Below, piece after piece: positions 28,034-36,849 of a DNA stretch of 64,000 nucleotides. Source of the DNA: Halalkalicoccus tibetensis (lineage in GTDB: Archaea; Halobacteriota; Halobacteria; Halobacteriales; Halalkalicoccaceae). Position 1 is the stretch's first letter; each line of letters begins with the position of its first letter. The DNA lies in NCBI RefSeq assembly GCF_037996645.1, contig NZ_JBBMXV010000003.1, forward strand, positions 739,010 through 803,009. Direction: 5' to 3'. The notes beneath the pieces were generated by a model. That model made no database searches. It was not told the origin of the DNA and worked only from the letters and a program-made list of their open reading frames with translations. A program made the translations under genes and the position numbers.

Positions 28034-28456
28034 TCACGCCCGCCAGTCGCGGTGTTCGCCGTCAAGCGCCTCGAACGAGAGGCCGAGGACCAGCCCGTAG
28101 ACGAGATGCGCCAGGAGGCTGGCCGCGATGAAGGGGAAGAGCTCCGTCACGTCGAACGCCGGGACCAGTGCGACGAAGAACGCGATCCAGAGCAACAGCG
28201 CCAGGACGACCCCACGCATCCCCTCGCGCGTCGGGGCGAGGTTCTCGCCGACGATGAGGAAGACGGTCGGCCAGACGAGGACCCCGAACGCGACGAACAC
28301 CACGAGCCCGACGGTCTCGGGGATCGTTACGACCCCGCCGAACAGCTGATAGACGAGGACGCGGTAGCCGGCGACGACCTCGGCGAGGTACACCGCCGCG
28401 AGCATCGCGGCCGTCGCGAGCGCGCCGCTTACGAGCGCCGTGATCCGGTCGTCCAT
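28034..28456 (-). CDS. Four-helix membrane protein, unknown family
   Basis: A 140-residue protein with about four hydrophobic helices (residues 5-28, 45-66, 83-103, 108-130). The order, with YRVLVYQLFGGVV between helices 1 and 2 and NLAPTREGMRGVVLAL before helix 3, suggests a haloarchaeal conserved membrane family, but I cannot name it with confidence. It follows rnz's promoter side with 56 bases between, same strand. The sequence just downstream of its start (28457-28676) is non-coding and contains a copy of the mptA 3' end. Confidence 0.7.
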   Translation of the reverse strand: MDDRITALVSGALATAAMLAAVYLAEVVAGYRVLVYQLFGGVVTIPETVGLVVFVAFGVLVWPTVFLIVGENLAPTREGMRGVVLALLLWIAFFVALVPAFDVTELFPFIAASLLAHLVYGLVLGLSFEALDGEHRDWRA

Positions 28457-28515
28457 GGGGGCGCTACGCGGACCGATCCCAAAAAGGGTGGCTCGTCGAT
28501 GCCACCTATCGGTCG

Positions 28516-28544
28516 CCGTTGGACTCCGTCTTGAGCGAGCCCAG
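28516..28544. repeat. Displaced copy of mptA 3' end (29-bp direct repeat)
   Basis: This stretch matches 29078-29106, the last codons of mptA, at 27 of 29 bases. Read on the minus strand it gives LGSLKTESNG followed by a stop codon, against [10 protein letters not shown] in mptA. The two copies flank a 560-bp segment holding the small membrane gene at 28677-28928. It looks like the scar of an insertion at, or a partial duplication of, the mptA 3' end. The remaining 28457-28676 sequence shows no gene. Confidence 0.7.
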
Positions 28545-28676
28545 ATCTTGTCCTCGCGGTGGTCGTGCCAACCATCCGCCGCCAGCCTTCGTCAGTGAGT
28601 TCGGTATAGAAGATCCGACTAGACGAGGGAGGTCAGTTTTCGGTTCGCGGTGAGGGTAATGGGCGGGTAACTACTC

Positions 28677-28928
28677 CTACTCATACAACCGGTGGAGGAG
28701 GTAAATGAACGCCGCCATCCCGAGCGCGAGCGCCAGAACCCCTGGGTAGAACGAGAACTTCTCCTGCGGAATGAAGTAGGAATTGACGACGAGGTGGGCA
28801 TAGAAAAAGCTCACTAAGATGGTCATGATTCCGATACCCCCTTGCAGTGCGATGATGAGGGTAACTAGGGAGTCCTCAAATCGGCCCGCCGGGAACTTCA
28901 GCTTCGGATCTGCTTGGTTTGTGGACAT
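28677..28928 (-). CDS. Small three-helix membrane protein (atypical base composition)
   Basis: An 83-residue protein with three hydrophobic segments (about residues 17-40, 42-50 partly, and 58-78) ending FIYLLHRLYE. The ATG at 28928 (opening MSTNQADPKLKF) is 25-30 bases after TTAATATA on the minus strand, a good leaderless promoter; a longer frame upstream is therefore rejected. GC content is clearly lower than in its neighbours and it lies between two copies of the mptA 3' end, suggesting it came in by insertion. Family not recognised. Confidence 0.65.
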   Translation of the reverse strand: MSTNQADPKLKFPAGRFEDSLVTLIIALQGGIGIMTILVSFFYAHLVVNSYFIPQEKFSFYPGVLALALGMAAFIYLLHRLYE

Positions 28929-29073
28929 GATTAACCAAGCTATCGGGACTATATTAAGTGTTGCTGATATTTCAGTCAATCATGAAGACCGAACCTACGG
29001 TAAACGGCGGGCATGGACCACATACAAGAGAAAACCAATTCAGAGGAACCCCCTGTAGGACTGATGACCCTTA

Positions 29074-30000
29074 CTACCCGTTGAACTCCGCCTTGAGCGA
29101 GCCCAGCTCCGCGACCCGCTCGGCGTGGGCGTTGTGCTGGTGGATCGACTCGTCGTTCGACTGTTTCATCGTCACGACCGCGTCGTCGGGCAGGTCGGGG
29201 AACTCCCGGATGACGCCCTCGGCCATCGCGCGCACGCAGTCCTCGACGAACTTCGCGTCGGCGTGGCTCTCGTAGGTCATGTGGTCCTCGTCGGGCCGCT
29301 TCGCGAGGTTGTAGATCCGCGCGCTCATCGAGTCCCGGGCGACGTCGATCAGCTCGCGGAGGTCGACCTCCGGCGCGCCCTCGCTCTCGACGGTCAGCGT
29401 GGCGTGACCGCGCTGGGAGTGGCCCGGCTGGGGCACCCGGTCGAGGAACTCGGTAATGGTGTCGTCGTCGACCTCGAGCTCCTCGAGCGTGTTCCGAGCC
29501 CGGGCCGCGGACATCCCCTGCGAGCAGGGGCAGACGGTCATGCCGGTGACGCGGGTGCCGATCTCCTCGCGGGTGCCCTCCTCGGTCGCGGTGGCGCCGG
29601 CGATGATATCGACGGTGCCCTGGGTCTCGCGGTCGCTTTCCGGAGTTCGGTCCCGGGTCATGTACTCCGCCTCCATCGAGACCTCCGCCCGGCTGGTGTA
29701 GTCGTGCCGGGAGAGCAGCCGTTCGGCGGCGTCGCCACAGACGTCCTCGACCCGGTAGCTCGGCTCGCTGACGGCGTCCTCGAGGATCTCGTTGATGACC
29801 TCCATGTTCCGGCTCATGTCCGCGCCCTTGCGCCAGGAGGGGAGGTCGACGAACACCTCGAACTCGGCCATCAGGACGATCGGGCGGTCGTCGGGCCGTG
29901 CGATCTTGACGAGCTTCTCGACGCCGGTGACGCCGACCTGGCTCAGTCCGACCGTCACGTCGGGCTGTCCGGCTTGTACGTCCGGCAGTTGCTTGCTCAT
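29074..30000 (-). CDS. mptA: GTP cyclohydrolase MptA
   Basis: Fe(II)-dependent GTP cyclohydrolase that starts archaeal pterin (methanopterin/tetrahydrofolate) synthesis, also needed for archaeosine in haloarchaea. The 308-residue length fits the COG1469/FolE2 family. Motifs: [20 protein letters not shown] (active-site cysteine region), [14 protein letters not shown] (His-rich metal region), [22 protein letters not shown], and [13 protein letters not shown]. The 3' end carries a 29-bp segment duplicated at 28516. Upstream of the ATG there is an AT-rich box (gcatataca) too close to serve as a normal TATA element, so the promoter may lie further up or the gene may be read with nadK. Confidence 0.95.
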   Translation of the reverse strand: MSKQLPDVQAGQPDVTVGLSQVGVTGVEKLVKIARPDDRPIVLMAEFEVFVDLPSWRKGADMSRNMEVINEILEDAVSEPSYRVEDVCGDAAERLLSRHDYTSRAEVSMEAEYMTRDRTPESDRETQGTVDIIAGATATEEGTREEIGTRVTGMTVCPCSQGMSAARARNTLEELEVDDDTITEFLDRVPQPGHSQRGHATLTVESEGAPEVDLRELIDVARDSMSARIYNLAKRPDEDHMTYESHADAKFVEDCVRAMAEGVIREFPDLPDDAVVTMKQSNDESIHQHNAHAERVAELGSLKAEFNG

Positions 30001-30049
30001 TGTATATGCCTAGTGGGCCGGCGCGATTCAACGTTTTCATCTCGGCCGG

Positions 30050-30874
30050 TCAGTCGAGCTTGCCGAGCGCCTCGAAGAAGTCCACCGACGGCCCCGCGAG
30101 GTGGGCCGGTTCGTCCGCAAGCCCGATCTCGACGCTCGTCGGCGGTTCGATCGTCCGCTGGTCCTTCCCGTCGCTGATGGCGTAGGCGTGGCTCGCGTCG
30201 TCGACCCGGACCGTGAGGCGTTTCTCGGGGTCGACCACCAGCGACGGCATCGCCTCGGTCGCACACATCTCGGTGATGACGACCCCCGGGACGCCCGGGT
30301 GTACGAGGGGACCGCCCTCGCTCAGGTTGTAGGCGGTGCTGCCCGTCGGCGTCGAGAGCAACACGCCGTCGGCGTGCCCGCCCGTGTAGAGCGAGCCGTC
30401 GACGCGGACCTCGATCGTACAGCCCTGGCCGCGACCCCGCTGGGGCCCCTGGACCACGACCTCGTTGAGCGCGGGCGTGAGCGACCAGTCCTCGCCGCGG
30501 GCCTCCAGACGGGGGACCGACCGCGAGCGGACGGTACCGGTCCGGCGGGCGTACTCGATCTCCTCGAGCACCGACGAGACGGCCTCGTCCGGTGCAACGG
30601 CGTTGAGAAAGCCGACCTCGCCGAGGTTCACGCCGAGGATCGGGGTCGCGCCGACCCCGCGGGCGGTGAAGAGAAAGGTGCCGTCGCCGCCGATGCTCAC
30701 GACCAGGTCGCACTCGCGCATCGCGGTCGGATCGACGCCCGAAAGCGAGAGCGCCTCCGCGGTCGCGTCGTCGACCTGGACGGCCACCTCGACCTCGCGG
30801 AGGGTTTCCCTGATCTCGTCGGCCAGGTTCGTCGCGCGGGCGTTGTCCTTCTGTGCGACGATGCCGACGTCCAT
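30050..30874 (-). CDS. nadK: NAD kinase
   Basis: Phosphorylates NAD to NADP. The 274-residue protein shows [14 protein letters not shown] (Gly-Gly-Asp-Gly nucleotide motif), [22 protein letters not shown] (the NE/D motif) and [19 protein letters not shown]. The start ATG 30874 is 27 bases after a TTTTTAGG box on this strand (about 30895-30902). Longer upstream frame runs into unrelated antisense sequence and is rejected. Same strand as mptA, 49 bases apart. Confidence 0.95.
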   Translation of the reverse strand: MDVGIVAQKDNARATNLADEIRETLREVEVAVQVDDATAEALSLSGVDPTAMRECDLVVSIGGDGTFLFTARGVGATPILGVNLGEVGFLNAVAPDEAVSSVLEEIEYARRTGTVRSRSVPRLEARGEDWSLTPALNEVVVQGPQRGRGQGCTIEVRVDGSLYTGGHADGVLLSTPTGSTAYNLSEGGPLVHPGVPGVVITEMCATEAMPSLVVDPEKRLTVRVDDASHAYAISDGKDQRTIEPPTSVEIGLADEPAHLAGPSVDFFEALGKLD

Positions 30875-30923
30875 ACCGACCCTGCGCCCCCGCCCCCTAA
30901 AAACGCCTCGCCCGCGAGACGGC

Positions 30924-31262
30924 TCACTCGATGCGCCACTCCCGACACCGGACCGATCCGTCCTCGACGACCAGCAGCTCGCCCAGATGGGCAGCGGGCA
31001 GGTCGCGCTCCTCGATGTAGCCGGCGGCCTCGGCGAGGACCGACCGTAACTCCTCCCGTTCGGGGACCTCCCCGAGCCTGTCAACGTAGACGCCCTCCTC
31101 GCGCTCGGCCCGACAGACGACCCGCCAGCCGTCCCGATCGTCGCGCCCGTCGCGCTCGCCGAGCAGGCTCGGGCCGTCGGGACGACCGAGTTCGAGCCGA
31201 TTGGACTTCCGCCGGACCCACTCCCACCCCGTGGGGAGCTCGTTCGACCTGTCGGTGGGCAT
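30924..31262 (-). CDS. Haloarchaeal hypothetical protein
   Basis: A 112-residue, charged soluble protein beginning [20 protein letters not shown], with alternating short beta-type segments ([33 protein letters not shown]) and a C-terminal helix-strand unit ([16 protein letters not shown] then [12 protein letters not shown]). The pattern is that of a conserved haloarchaeal protein without assigned function; composition is typical for the window. Located just upstream of nadK on the same strand with 49 bases between, so it could share a transcript. Confidence 0.7.
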   Translation of the reverse strand: MPTDRSNELPTGWEWVRRKSNRLELGRPDGPSLLGERDGRDDRDGWRVVCRAEREEGVYVDRLGEVPEREELRSVLAEAAGYIEERDLPAAHLGELLVVEDGSVRCREWRIE

Positions 31263-31479
31263 ACCCGGTCCTTCGGTACGGGCCGCCCTCCCTGTTGGCC
31301 CTGCCTGTGCGCGCCCACTATATCGGCAAATAAAGCCGCGAGCTCCCCGCCGCCCTCCCCGCGATTCGCCCGCAACGCCCCGCCCTCGCGGGCGACGAAC
31401 ACGTTACCTATCCATTAATTCAAACCGTAGCCAAAATACTTTTATCTGATACGTTCGGATACTGTCATGGAGGTGAACG

Positions 31480-31590
31480 ATGATCCCCGTACAGACGATG
31501 ACGCTGTTGGTCCCGCTGGTCGCCGGACTGATGATCGCGGAAGTAGCGGCGTCGTGGTATCTCCGGCTCCGTAGACGCCGTCCCTGGTGA
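31480..31590 (+). CDS. 36-residue membrane micro-protein
   Basis: Short frame beginning MIPVQTMTLLVPLVAGL, one hydrophobic helix followed by the basic tail LRLRRRRPW. Evidence that it is a gene: a perfect Shine-Dalgarno sequence GGAGGTGA (31469-31476) four bases before the ATG, which is uncommon in haloarchaea, and a TATA box TTTTATC (about 31439-31445) placed so that transcription would start near 31467. An overlapping frame from ATG 31467 (MEVNDDPRTDDD) is the alternative reading; it has no hydrophobic or domain signal. Function unknown, perhaps a small membrane regulator. Confidence 0.5.
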   Translation: MIPVQTMTLLVPLVAGLMIAEVAASWYLRLRRRRPW

Positions 31591-31635
31591 TCGGCGTCCG
31601 CAGGTTTATGGCCCATGGGGCGGGCAAGCGGGGTG

Positions 31636-31998
31636 ATGTCCCCCACAAACCCCCATCGACGCACCGCCCTCCGAACGCTGCTCTCGCTCGGCGCCGTCCT
31701 CGCGGTGCCCTCGGCGATCGCGCGCGGCGAGGACGCTCCTTCTGACTGTCCCGCTACCTCCGTCGCGGTCGTCGATCGGATCGTCGACGGCCGGTTCGTC
31801 GTGCTCCTGCTCGAGGACGAGGGCGAGGTCGTCGACCAGCTCGTCGTCCCTCGTGAGGAGCTCCCTACGGTCGAGGAGAGCGACGTGCTGTGTGTCGTCG
31901 TCGAGGACGGCGAACTGCTCGACGGCGAGCCGCTGGAGGAGGAGACGGAACGACGTCGGGAACGGGCCAGGGAGCGATTTTCGGAGCTCTCGGTCTAA
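31636..31998 (+). CDS. DUF3006 domain protein with export signal
   Basis: A 120-residue protein. The start has a Tat-like or Sec signal (HRRTALRTLLSLGAVLAVPS), followed by a DUF3006 domain (about residues 40-110): VAVVDRIVDGRFVVLLLEDE, VDQLVVPREELPTVEESDVL, and a charged C-terminal helix rich in Glu and Arg. DUF3006 is a small beta-domain of unknown role. The ATG at 31636 is 27 bases after GGTTTATGG (31603-31611), preferred over an ATG seven codons upstream. The AT-rich patch begins right after it. Confidence 0.8.
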   Translation: MSPTNPHRRTALRTLLSLGAVLAVPSAIARGEDAPSDCPATSVAVVDRIVDGRFVVLLLEDEGEVVDQLVVPREELPTVEESDVLCVVVEDGELLDGEPLEEETERRRERARERFSELSV

Positions 31999-32131
31999 CC
32001 ATACTGACACTTATATATACGACCACATAGAAATTGACTATTATACGATACTGGGCAAGCGGGCCAATGTACGAACTGACAGGACTATTTATAAGTGATT
32101 AGAAAAGACTTTAGCTTAACGAAAGGCAAAA

Positions 32132-32961
32132 ATGCTCAGAAATCGGCTCAATCAGAATCTCAAAGATAACGACTTAGTTTTAGCTGTTTTACTATTTATT
32201 ACTTCTATCCTTTCTATCGCGATAATATATAACTTGACGCAAGAACCCACAACTCAATCCAATATATTTGAGGGAATTGGAGTTGTTGTCGCTCTTCTCA
32301 GTATTTGTGCAAGCCATTACCAGATGAAAACAAAACAGGAGAGCACTGAAAGGCAAATCAGAGAACTTCAAAAAAAGCGCCTACAGCCGGAATATGAGGA
32401 GCGTGTCGAAATCATAGACAATTCTATAGCCAAAGCCAGTCAAAATATCGAATGCCTAACTGGAAAAGGCTTCACGGGAAATATAGACACAATATTTGAA
32501 CTTGAAAATATAGAACCCTATCACCAAAATATTTCGAAGAAAATCACACAGAATTTATTGATAGCTTGGGTAAACATCGAGAACTACTCCGGCAGCTAGA
32601 GAGAAAACAACGAGAAGCGCGAAGAGAACTGCAGAATCATCCAGAGGTAGAATTATTTGTAGACGAACACTCTACAGAGGGAGCCGATCCAATTGATTGG
32701 TTGATTGATCAAATTGTATCCTTCTCCGATACTAGCTGGGAGGAGATTGAAGAACACTTTGGCATTCAAAGAGATAGTTCTAAAATTCCTGTGCAAAACG
32801 CTATATCTGCCACACAGAGATGTAATGTGTCTGGTATATTTTATCACAAACCACAGCCAGACTGGATGCAGGAATACATAGATAAGAAAGAAGAGACTGT
32901 TGAATATTTCAAACACCAAAGAGAAATGCTAAACGATATTAGATATCAACAGCAAATCTAA
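32132..32961 (+). pseudogene. Frameshifted AT-rich membrane/coiled-coil gene
   Basis: Two overlapping frames form one protein if a single base is added. The first (from ATG 32132) has two transmembrane helices (about residues 15-35 and 47-63), a coiled coil (ERQIRELQKKRLQPEYEE), and reads up to ELENIEPYHQ; the second frame continues YFEENHTEFIDSLGKHRE and runs to the stop at 32961 with SWEEIEEHFGIQRD and GIFYHKPQPDW. The break lies at a run of A (ccaaaatat, about 32524-32529); one extra A joins them (HQKYFEEN). Length 830 bases, one short of a multiple of three. Strongly AT-rich against the rest of the window, so recently acquired. No classic slippery heptamer was found. Family unknown. Confidence 0.7.
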
Positions 32962-33256
32962 CAGCATAACCCATTATGGATACAATATTTGGCAATAGTA
33001 CTATAATATATAATATAAATATATTACACGATCTATTGGGGACTTGGTTGGTTTGTCTGTTCAAAGGCATAAATTAGAGCCGTGGACCACGTAGAGATAC
33101 AATATCTGGGGAGGGCTCCGAACCACGATCACTCCGCTTCGCTTCGTTCCCTGTTCTCGGCTCGCTTCGCTCCCCGAGACCCTACGGGTTCGTCGCGTCT
33201 TCCGGGCAACTTTTCGAGCGTTGCCACTCGTCTTCGACTCGTGGCGGTTCGAAAAG
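32962..33256. other. AT-rich to GC-rich junction with tRNA 3' repeat and cruciform
   Basis: No gene is credible here. Bases 33108-33124 exactly repeat 17 bases of the tRNA-Met T-arm/acceptor region (33262-33278), 154 bases away. Bases 33202-33217 and 33248-33263 form an imperfect 16-bp inverted repeat (CCGGGCAACTTTTCGA) around an inner GCCAC/GTGGC pair, giving a potential cruciform that overlaps the tRNA 3' end. The sequence between holds GCTTCG-rich runs common in haloarchaeal spacers. It may be an integration boundary. Confidence 0.6.
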
Positions 33257-33404
33257 TGCCCGGGGAGGGCTCCGAACCCTCGATCTCCGCATGACCCAGA
33301 TTCGAGCCGTGGCACGGCGCGTGGGTACGGGAGGCTTCCAAGGCAGCCGCCTCGACTCTGAAACCCTATGAGTGCGGCGCTATGTCCAGCTAAGCCACCC
33401 GGGC
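33257..33404 (-). tRNA. Elongator tRNA-Met (CAU) with intron
   Basis: Acceptor strands GCCCGGG (33398-33404) and CCCGGGC (33258-33264) pair, with discriminator A at 33257. The T-arm is GAGGG-TTCGGAG-CCCTC. The anticodon stem CCGCA/TGCGG encloses CTCATA, with anticodon CAU, then a 74-base insertion before the base at position 38. Removing it leaves a 74-base tRNA. The elongator tRNA-Met of haloarchaea is known to carry an intron of about 75 bases after position 37, removed by the bulge-helix-bulge endonuclease. An acceptor starting GC and the intron argue against initiator tRNA. Confidence 0.92.
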
Positions 33405-33451
33405 GCGTTCGTCGGTTGTCGGCTGGCGACCTTTAAGGTTCTCATCTTCGC

Positions 33452-33805
33452 TCACTCCCGGCCCGTCACCTTCCGGATGCACGACGAGCCGAAGGGGCCG
33501 AGTTCGCCCGACTCGAACCGGATGAAATGGCCCGTCGAGAGGCCCGCGCCACAGCGCCGACAGGTGAACTCCCCTTCCTTCGTCACTACTTCGCTCTCGA
33601 AGCTGACGAACGCGCCCCGTTCGGGACGGATCAGGCCGTCCTCGCGGGCGATGATCCCGCGCGTCTCGGCGGTGTCGAGGATCTCGCGGGTGAGATGCGG
33701 GTCCGTGGTGATCGTCTCGAGGCGATCGACGGCCTCCGACAGGTCCAGGGACTCGTCCTCGCAACGTTCGAGCAGCTCACAGCCCAGCTCGACCGGATCG
33801 CTCAT
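33452..33805 (-). CDS. Haloarchaeal zinc-ribbon protein (DUF5830-like)
   Basis: A 117-residue protein with an N-terminal helical part (ELGCELLERCEDESLDLSEA; TTDPHLTREILDTAETRGII, possibly a small winged-helix-like unit) and a C-terminal zinc-ribbon half: FTCRRCGAGLSTGHFIRF and GPFGSSCIRKVTGRE. The spacing of cysteines (CxxC and a later single C) suggests a treble-clef-like or incomplete zinc site. I associate it with DUF5830, a halobacterial family of unknown role, from memory of its conserved beginning. Located 47 bases from the tRNA-Met start, same strand. Confidence 0.75.
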   Translation of the reverse strand: MSDPVELGCELLERCEDESLDLSEAVDRLETITTDPHLTREILDTAETRGIIAREDGLIRPERGAFVSFESEVVTKEGEFTCRRCGAGLSTGHFIRFESGELGPFGSSCIRKVTGRE

Positions 33806-33840
33806 CGCCCTCCCTTCCCGGCGGGATCACAAAGCGCTTC

Positions 33841-35007
33841 TCACACTGCCTGGCGCTCGATCGAGAGCAGGAGGGCGGCGGCGACGACGCCCGCCGCCCC
33901 CAGCGCGAACCACGCGGCGCCGTAGTCGAAGAGGTCCGCTACCAGACCGAACGCGGGCGGGCCCAGCAGCGCCCCGGCGTTCAGCGTGAGCTGACCGCCC
34001 GAGGTGGCCCGGCCCATCTCCTCGCTGTCGACCAGCGTGCTCATACAGGAGTAGTACATCCCCGTGAAGCCGAGCACGAAGAAGCCGAGCAGGGTGAACG
34101 CGACCAGCGCGGCCCACGGGGAGTCGACCAGCACGACCCCGACGAACGCGAGCGCGCTCCCGACGGCCTGGACGAGCAGGATCCGCGTCGTGGCGACCCG
34201 CTCGGAGCCGGGGAGGTAGTCGCCGACGGCCCCCGAGAGGACCCGGCCGGCGCTGCCGCCGACCTGGACCGCCGCCAACACCACGCCGGCGAAGCCGACG
34301 CTCGCGCCGATGCTCTCGACGTAGAGGACGGTGTAGCCCGTCGTCGTGAACAGTCCCGCCCCGAGGAAGAAGCCCGCGGCGGTCAGTCGCCGGTACTCGG
34401 ACTGGGCGAACAGGTCGCCCAGGCTCGGTACCGAGACGGTCCCGGTACCGGTCTCCTCGCGATAGACGACGGCGAAGGCGCCGGCCACGAGGAGGGCGAC
34501 CCCGCCGGCGACGAAAAAGCCGGCCTCCCAGCCGAAGCGCGTGCCCGCGATCCAGGTCACGAGCAGGGCACTGATCCCGCTACCGGCCGTGACCCCGACC
34601 TGCTTGATCCCGAGCGCGAGATGCTGGCGGCCCTCGGGGATGTTCTCGAAGATCGCCCGGTTCGTCCCGGGGATCGCGGTCGCATAGAGGGTTCCGAGCA
34701 GGGCGACGACGACGAGCAGAACGAGAAACGACGGCGAGAGCGGGACCAGCACGGCGACCAGCCCCATCCCGATCAGCCCGGCGATCAGCACCTTCCGCTC
34801 GCCGTAGCCGTCGATGGCCGCGCCCGTCGGGAGCAGCAGAAGGGTGTAGCCGAGCGTCAGCGACGTGATGACGAAGCCCACGAGGAAGTTCGAGAGGCCG
34901 AACGCCTGCTGGAAGAACGTCGTCGAGGCGAAGACGGCGTAGTAACAGATGCTCGCCGCGACCTGCCACGCCAGTACGACCGCGACGAGTCGGGTCGAGC
35001 GCTCCAT
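33841..35007 (-). CDS. MFS transporter
   Basis: A 388-residue major facilitator with twelve predicted helices. The N-terminal half shows GFVITSLTLGYTLLLLPTGA and DGYGERKVLIAGLIGMGL (the helix 2-3 loop motif), the middle loop contains EETGTGTVSVPSLGDLF, and the second half has GGSAGRVLSGAVGDYLPGS. It resembles haloarchaeal oxalate/formate- or nitrate-type MFS carriers, but the substrate is open. The start ATG touches the stop codon of the upstream SLC13 gene (no spacer), so the two transporters form an operon. Confidence 0.88.
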   Translation of the reverse strand: MERSTRLVAVVLAWQVAASICYYAVFASTTFFQQAFGLSNFLVGFVITSLTLGYTLLLLPTGAAIDGYGERKVLIAGLIGMGLVAVLVPLSPSFLVLLVVVALLGTLYATAIPGTNRAIFENIPEGRQHLALGIKQVGVTAGSGISALLVTWIAGTRFGWEAGFFVAGGVALLVAGAFAVVYREETGTGTVSVPSLGDLFAQSEYRRLTAAGFFLGAGLFTTTGYTVLYVESIGASVGFAGVVLAAVQVGGSAGRVLSGAVGDYLPGSERVATTRILLVQAVGSALAFVGVVLVDSPWAALVAFTLLGFFVLGFTGMYYSCMSTLVDSEEMGRATSGGQLTLNAGALLGPPAFGLVADLFDYGAAWFALGAAGVVAAALLLSIERQAV

Positions 35008-36756
35008 CTACATGGCCCACTCGGGTAGCGTCGTGATGTCGATCCCCCACGCGACCGGCAGCCACAGCAGCGCCAGCGCGGTGATCAGGAGGATCCCGAT
35101 GACGTTGAGCCCGATGCCCACCTTCGCCATCTGCGGGATCGTGATGTAGCCGCTGCCGAAGACGATGGCGTTGGGCGGGGTCGCGACGGGCAGCATGAAC
35201 GCGAAGGAGGCGGCGGTCGCGCCCGCGACCATCAGCGCGAGCGGGTTGACCGAGATCCCGATCGCGAGCGCGGCGAGGATCGGCATCAGCATCGTCGCCG
35301 AGGCCGTGTTCGAGGTGACCTCCGTGAGGAAGATCGTCATCGCGACGACGACAAGCAGGACGACGACCATCGAGACGCCCTCGAGGACGACCAGCTGCCC
35401 GCCGAGCCACTCGGCGAGCCCCGTCTCCTGAAAGCCCGCGGCGATCGAGAGCCCGCCGCCGAACAGCAGGATCACGCCCCACGGGATCTGCACGCCGTTG
35501 GTCCAGTCGAGCAGGAACGTCCGGCCCCCCTCGTGGGTCGTCGGGATCGTAAACAGCGCGAGCGCGCCGCCGATCGCGACGATCGTGTCGACGTCGTCGG
35601 GGACGATCGCCTCGGGCAGGAAGCCCGCGCCGATCCACGAGGCCGCCATCCCGACGAAGACGACGAGCACCAGCTTCTCCTGTTTGCCCGTCTCGCCGAG
35701 CTTCGCGAGCTCCTCGTCGATCACGTCGCTCCCGCCGGGGAGCTGGTCGAACTCGGGGTTCATCGCGAGGCGCGTGACGTAGACGTAGACGATCGCGAGG
35801 CCGATCAGCGAGATCGGCACGCCGTAGAGCATCCACTCGGCGAAGCCGATCTGCTGGTCGAACAGCTCACCCGCGATCCCGGCAAACACCAGGTTCGGGG
35901 GCGTCCCGATCAGGGTCGCGACCCCGCCGACGGAGGCGCCATAGGCGACACAGAGCATCAGCGCCACCCCGAAGCTGAACTCGCCCTCTGCGACGTCGAT
36001 GTCGAGCCCGCTCTCCTCGACCAGATCGGCGGTCTGGTAGATCACCGCCAGCGCGATGGGCACCATCATCATCACCGTCGCGCTGTTCGAGACCCACGCC
36101 GAGAGGAACGCGGTCGCGATCATGAACCCGAGGATCATCCGTTTCGGGTCCGTGCCCACGAGCTTGATCGTCCGCAGCGCGATCCGCCGGTGGAGCCCCC
36201 AGCGCTGCATCGCCATCGCGAGGAAGAACCCGCCCATGAACAGGAAGATCAGCGGGTCGGCGTAGGGAGCCGTCGTCGTCCCGGCGTCGAGCGCGCCCAA
36301 CAGCGGGAACAGCACGATCGGCAACAGGGAGGTCGCGGGGATCGGGATCGCCTCGCTCATCCACCAGGTCGCGACCCACGCCGTCACGGCGCCGACCGCC
36401 TGTGCGCTCGGGTCGAGCCCCGCGGGCGTGGGCGCGAGCATGACCAGCGCGAACAGGACCGGGCCGACGACGAACCCGGCCCGCTTTCGAAGCCCGTAGT
36501 CGCCGCCGACGTCGAACGGCGAGTCGTCGCCGGAGCCACGCCCCCCGTCGCTTCCGGAACCCGCCGAACCGCCCTCGCCGGCCTCCGTCCCGCCCCGGTC
36601 GCCCCCGTCGGCGAAGACCTTCCGGGCGAGCTCCTTCTCGCGTTCGCTCGCGTTGGTGTCCTCGGCGATCCGCCCCCCGTCGAGGCGCAGATACGCCTTC
36701 GTCTGTTCGTTCAGCTCCCAGAGATACCCCCATAGCTCCCGCGCCCTCCGTGTCAT
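35008..36756 (-). CDS. SLC13 (DASS) family anion transporter
   Basis: A 582-residue sodium-coupled anion carrier. After a hydrophilic N-terminus of about 90 residues with a Gly/Asp/Ser-rich linker come eleven or more helices. The two family SNT-type motifs are visible: AWVSNSATVMMMVPIAL (about residue 245) and LTEVTSNTASATMLMPIL (about 490), plus GTPPNLVFAG and the end motif ATPPNAIVFGSGYI. Such proteins take up dicarboxylates, sulfate or phosphate. ATG 36756 (MTRRARELWGY) is preferred over an upstream codon. A weak relative of the shared dyad described below (ACGGTC-GTGTAT at about 36795-36806) lies near its promoter. First gene of a two-gene operon with the MFS gene. Confidence 0.9.
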   Translation of the reverse strand: MTRRARELWGYLWELNEQTKAYLRLDGGRIAEDTNASEREKELARKVFADGGDRGGTEAGEGGSAGSGSDGGRGSGDDSPFDVGGDYGLRKRAGFVVGPVLFALVMLAPTPAGLDPSAQAVGAVTAWVATWWMSEAIPIPATSLLPIVLFPLLGALDAGTTTAPYADPLIFLFMGGFFLAMAMQRWGLHRRIALRTIKLVGTDPKRMILGFMIATAFLSAWVSNSATVMMMVPIALAVIYQTADLVEESGLDIDVAEGEFSFGVALMLCVAYGASVGGVATLIGTPPNLVFAGIAGELFDQQIGFAEWMLYGVPISLIGLAIVYVYVTRLAMNPEFDQLPGGSDVIDEELAKLGETGKQEKLVLVVFVGMAASWIGAGFLPEAIVPDDVDTIVAIGGALALFTIPTTHEGGRTFLLDWTNGVQIPWGVILLFGGGLSIAAGFQETGLAEWLGGQLVVLEGVSMVVVLLVVVAMTIFLTEVTSNTASATMLMPILAALAIGISVNPLALMVAGATAASFAFMLPVATPPNAIVFGSGYITIPQMAKVGIGLNVIGILLITALALLWLPVAWGIDITTLPEWAM

Positions 36757-36849
36757 TATTTCACTGGCTCGCCCGACTCGCCGCTCGTAGTTTAACGGTC
36801 GTGTATTACCACCATTTTCCGGTATGGGCCTCGATCCCACCCGGCACGG

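Noticed and set aside
32132-32961. Programmed -1 frameshift in the AT-rich gene
   Set aside because: No X-XXY-YYZ slippery heptamer lies in the window where the frames can be joined; a missing A in an A run explains the break more simply.
33082-33294. 70-residue frame upstream of tRNA-Met
   Set aside because: It runs through the inverted repeat and the tRNA 3' end; no homology-like pattern, and the DNA is better explained as structured spacer.
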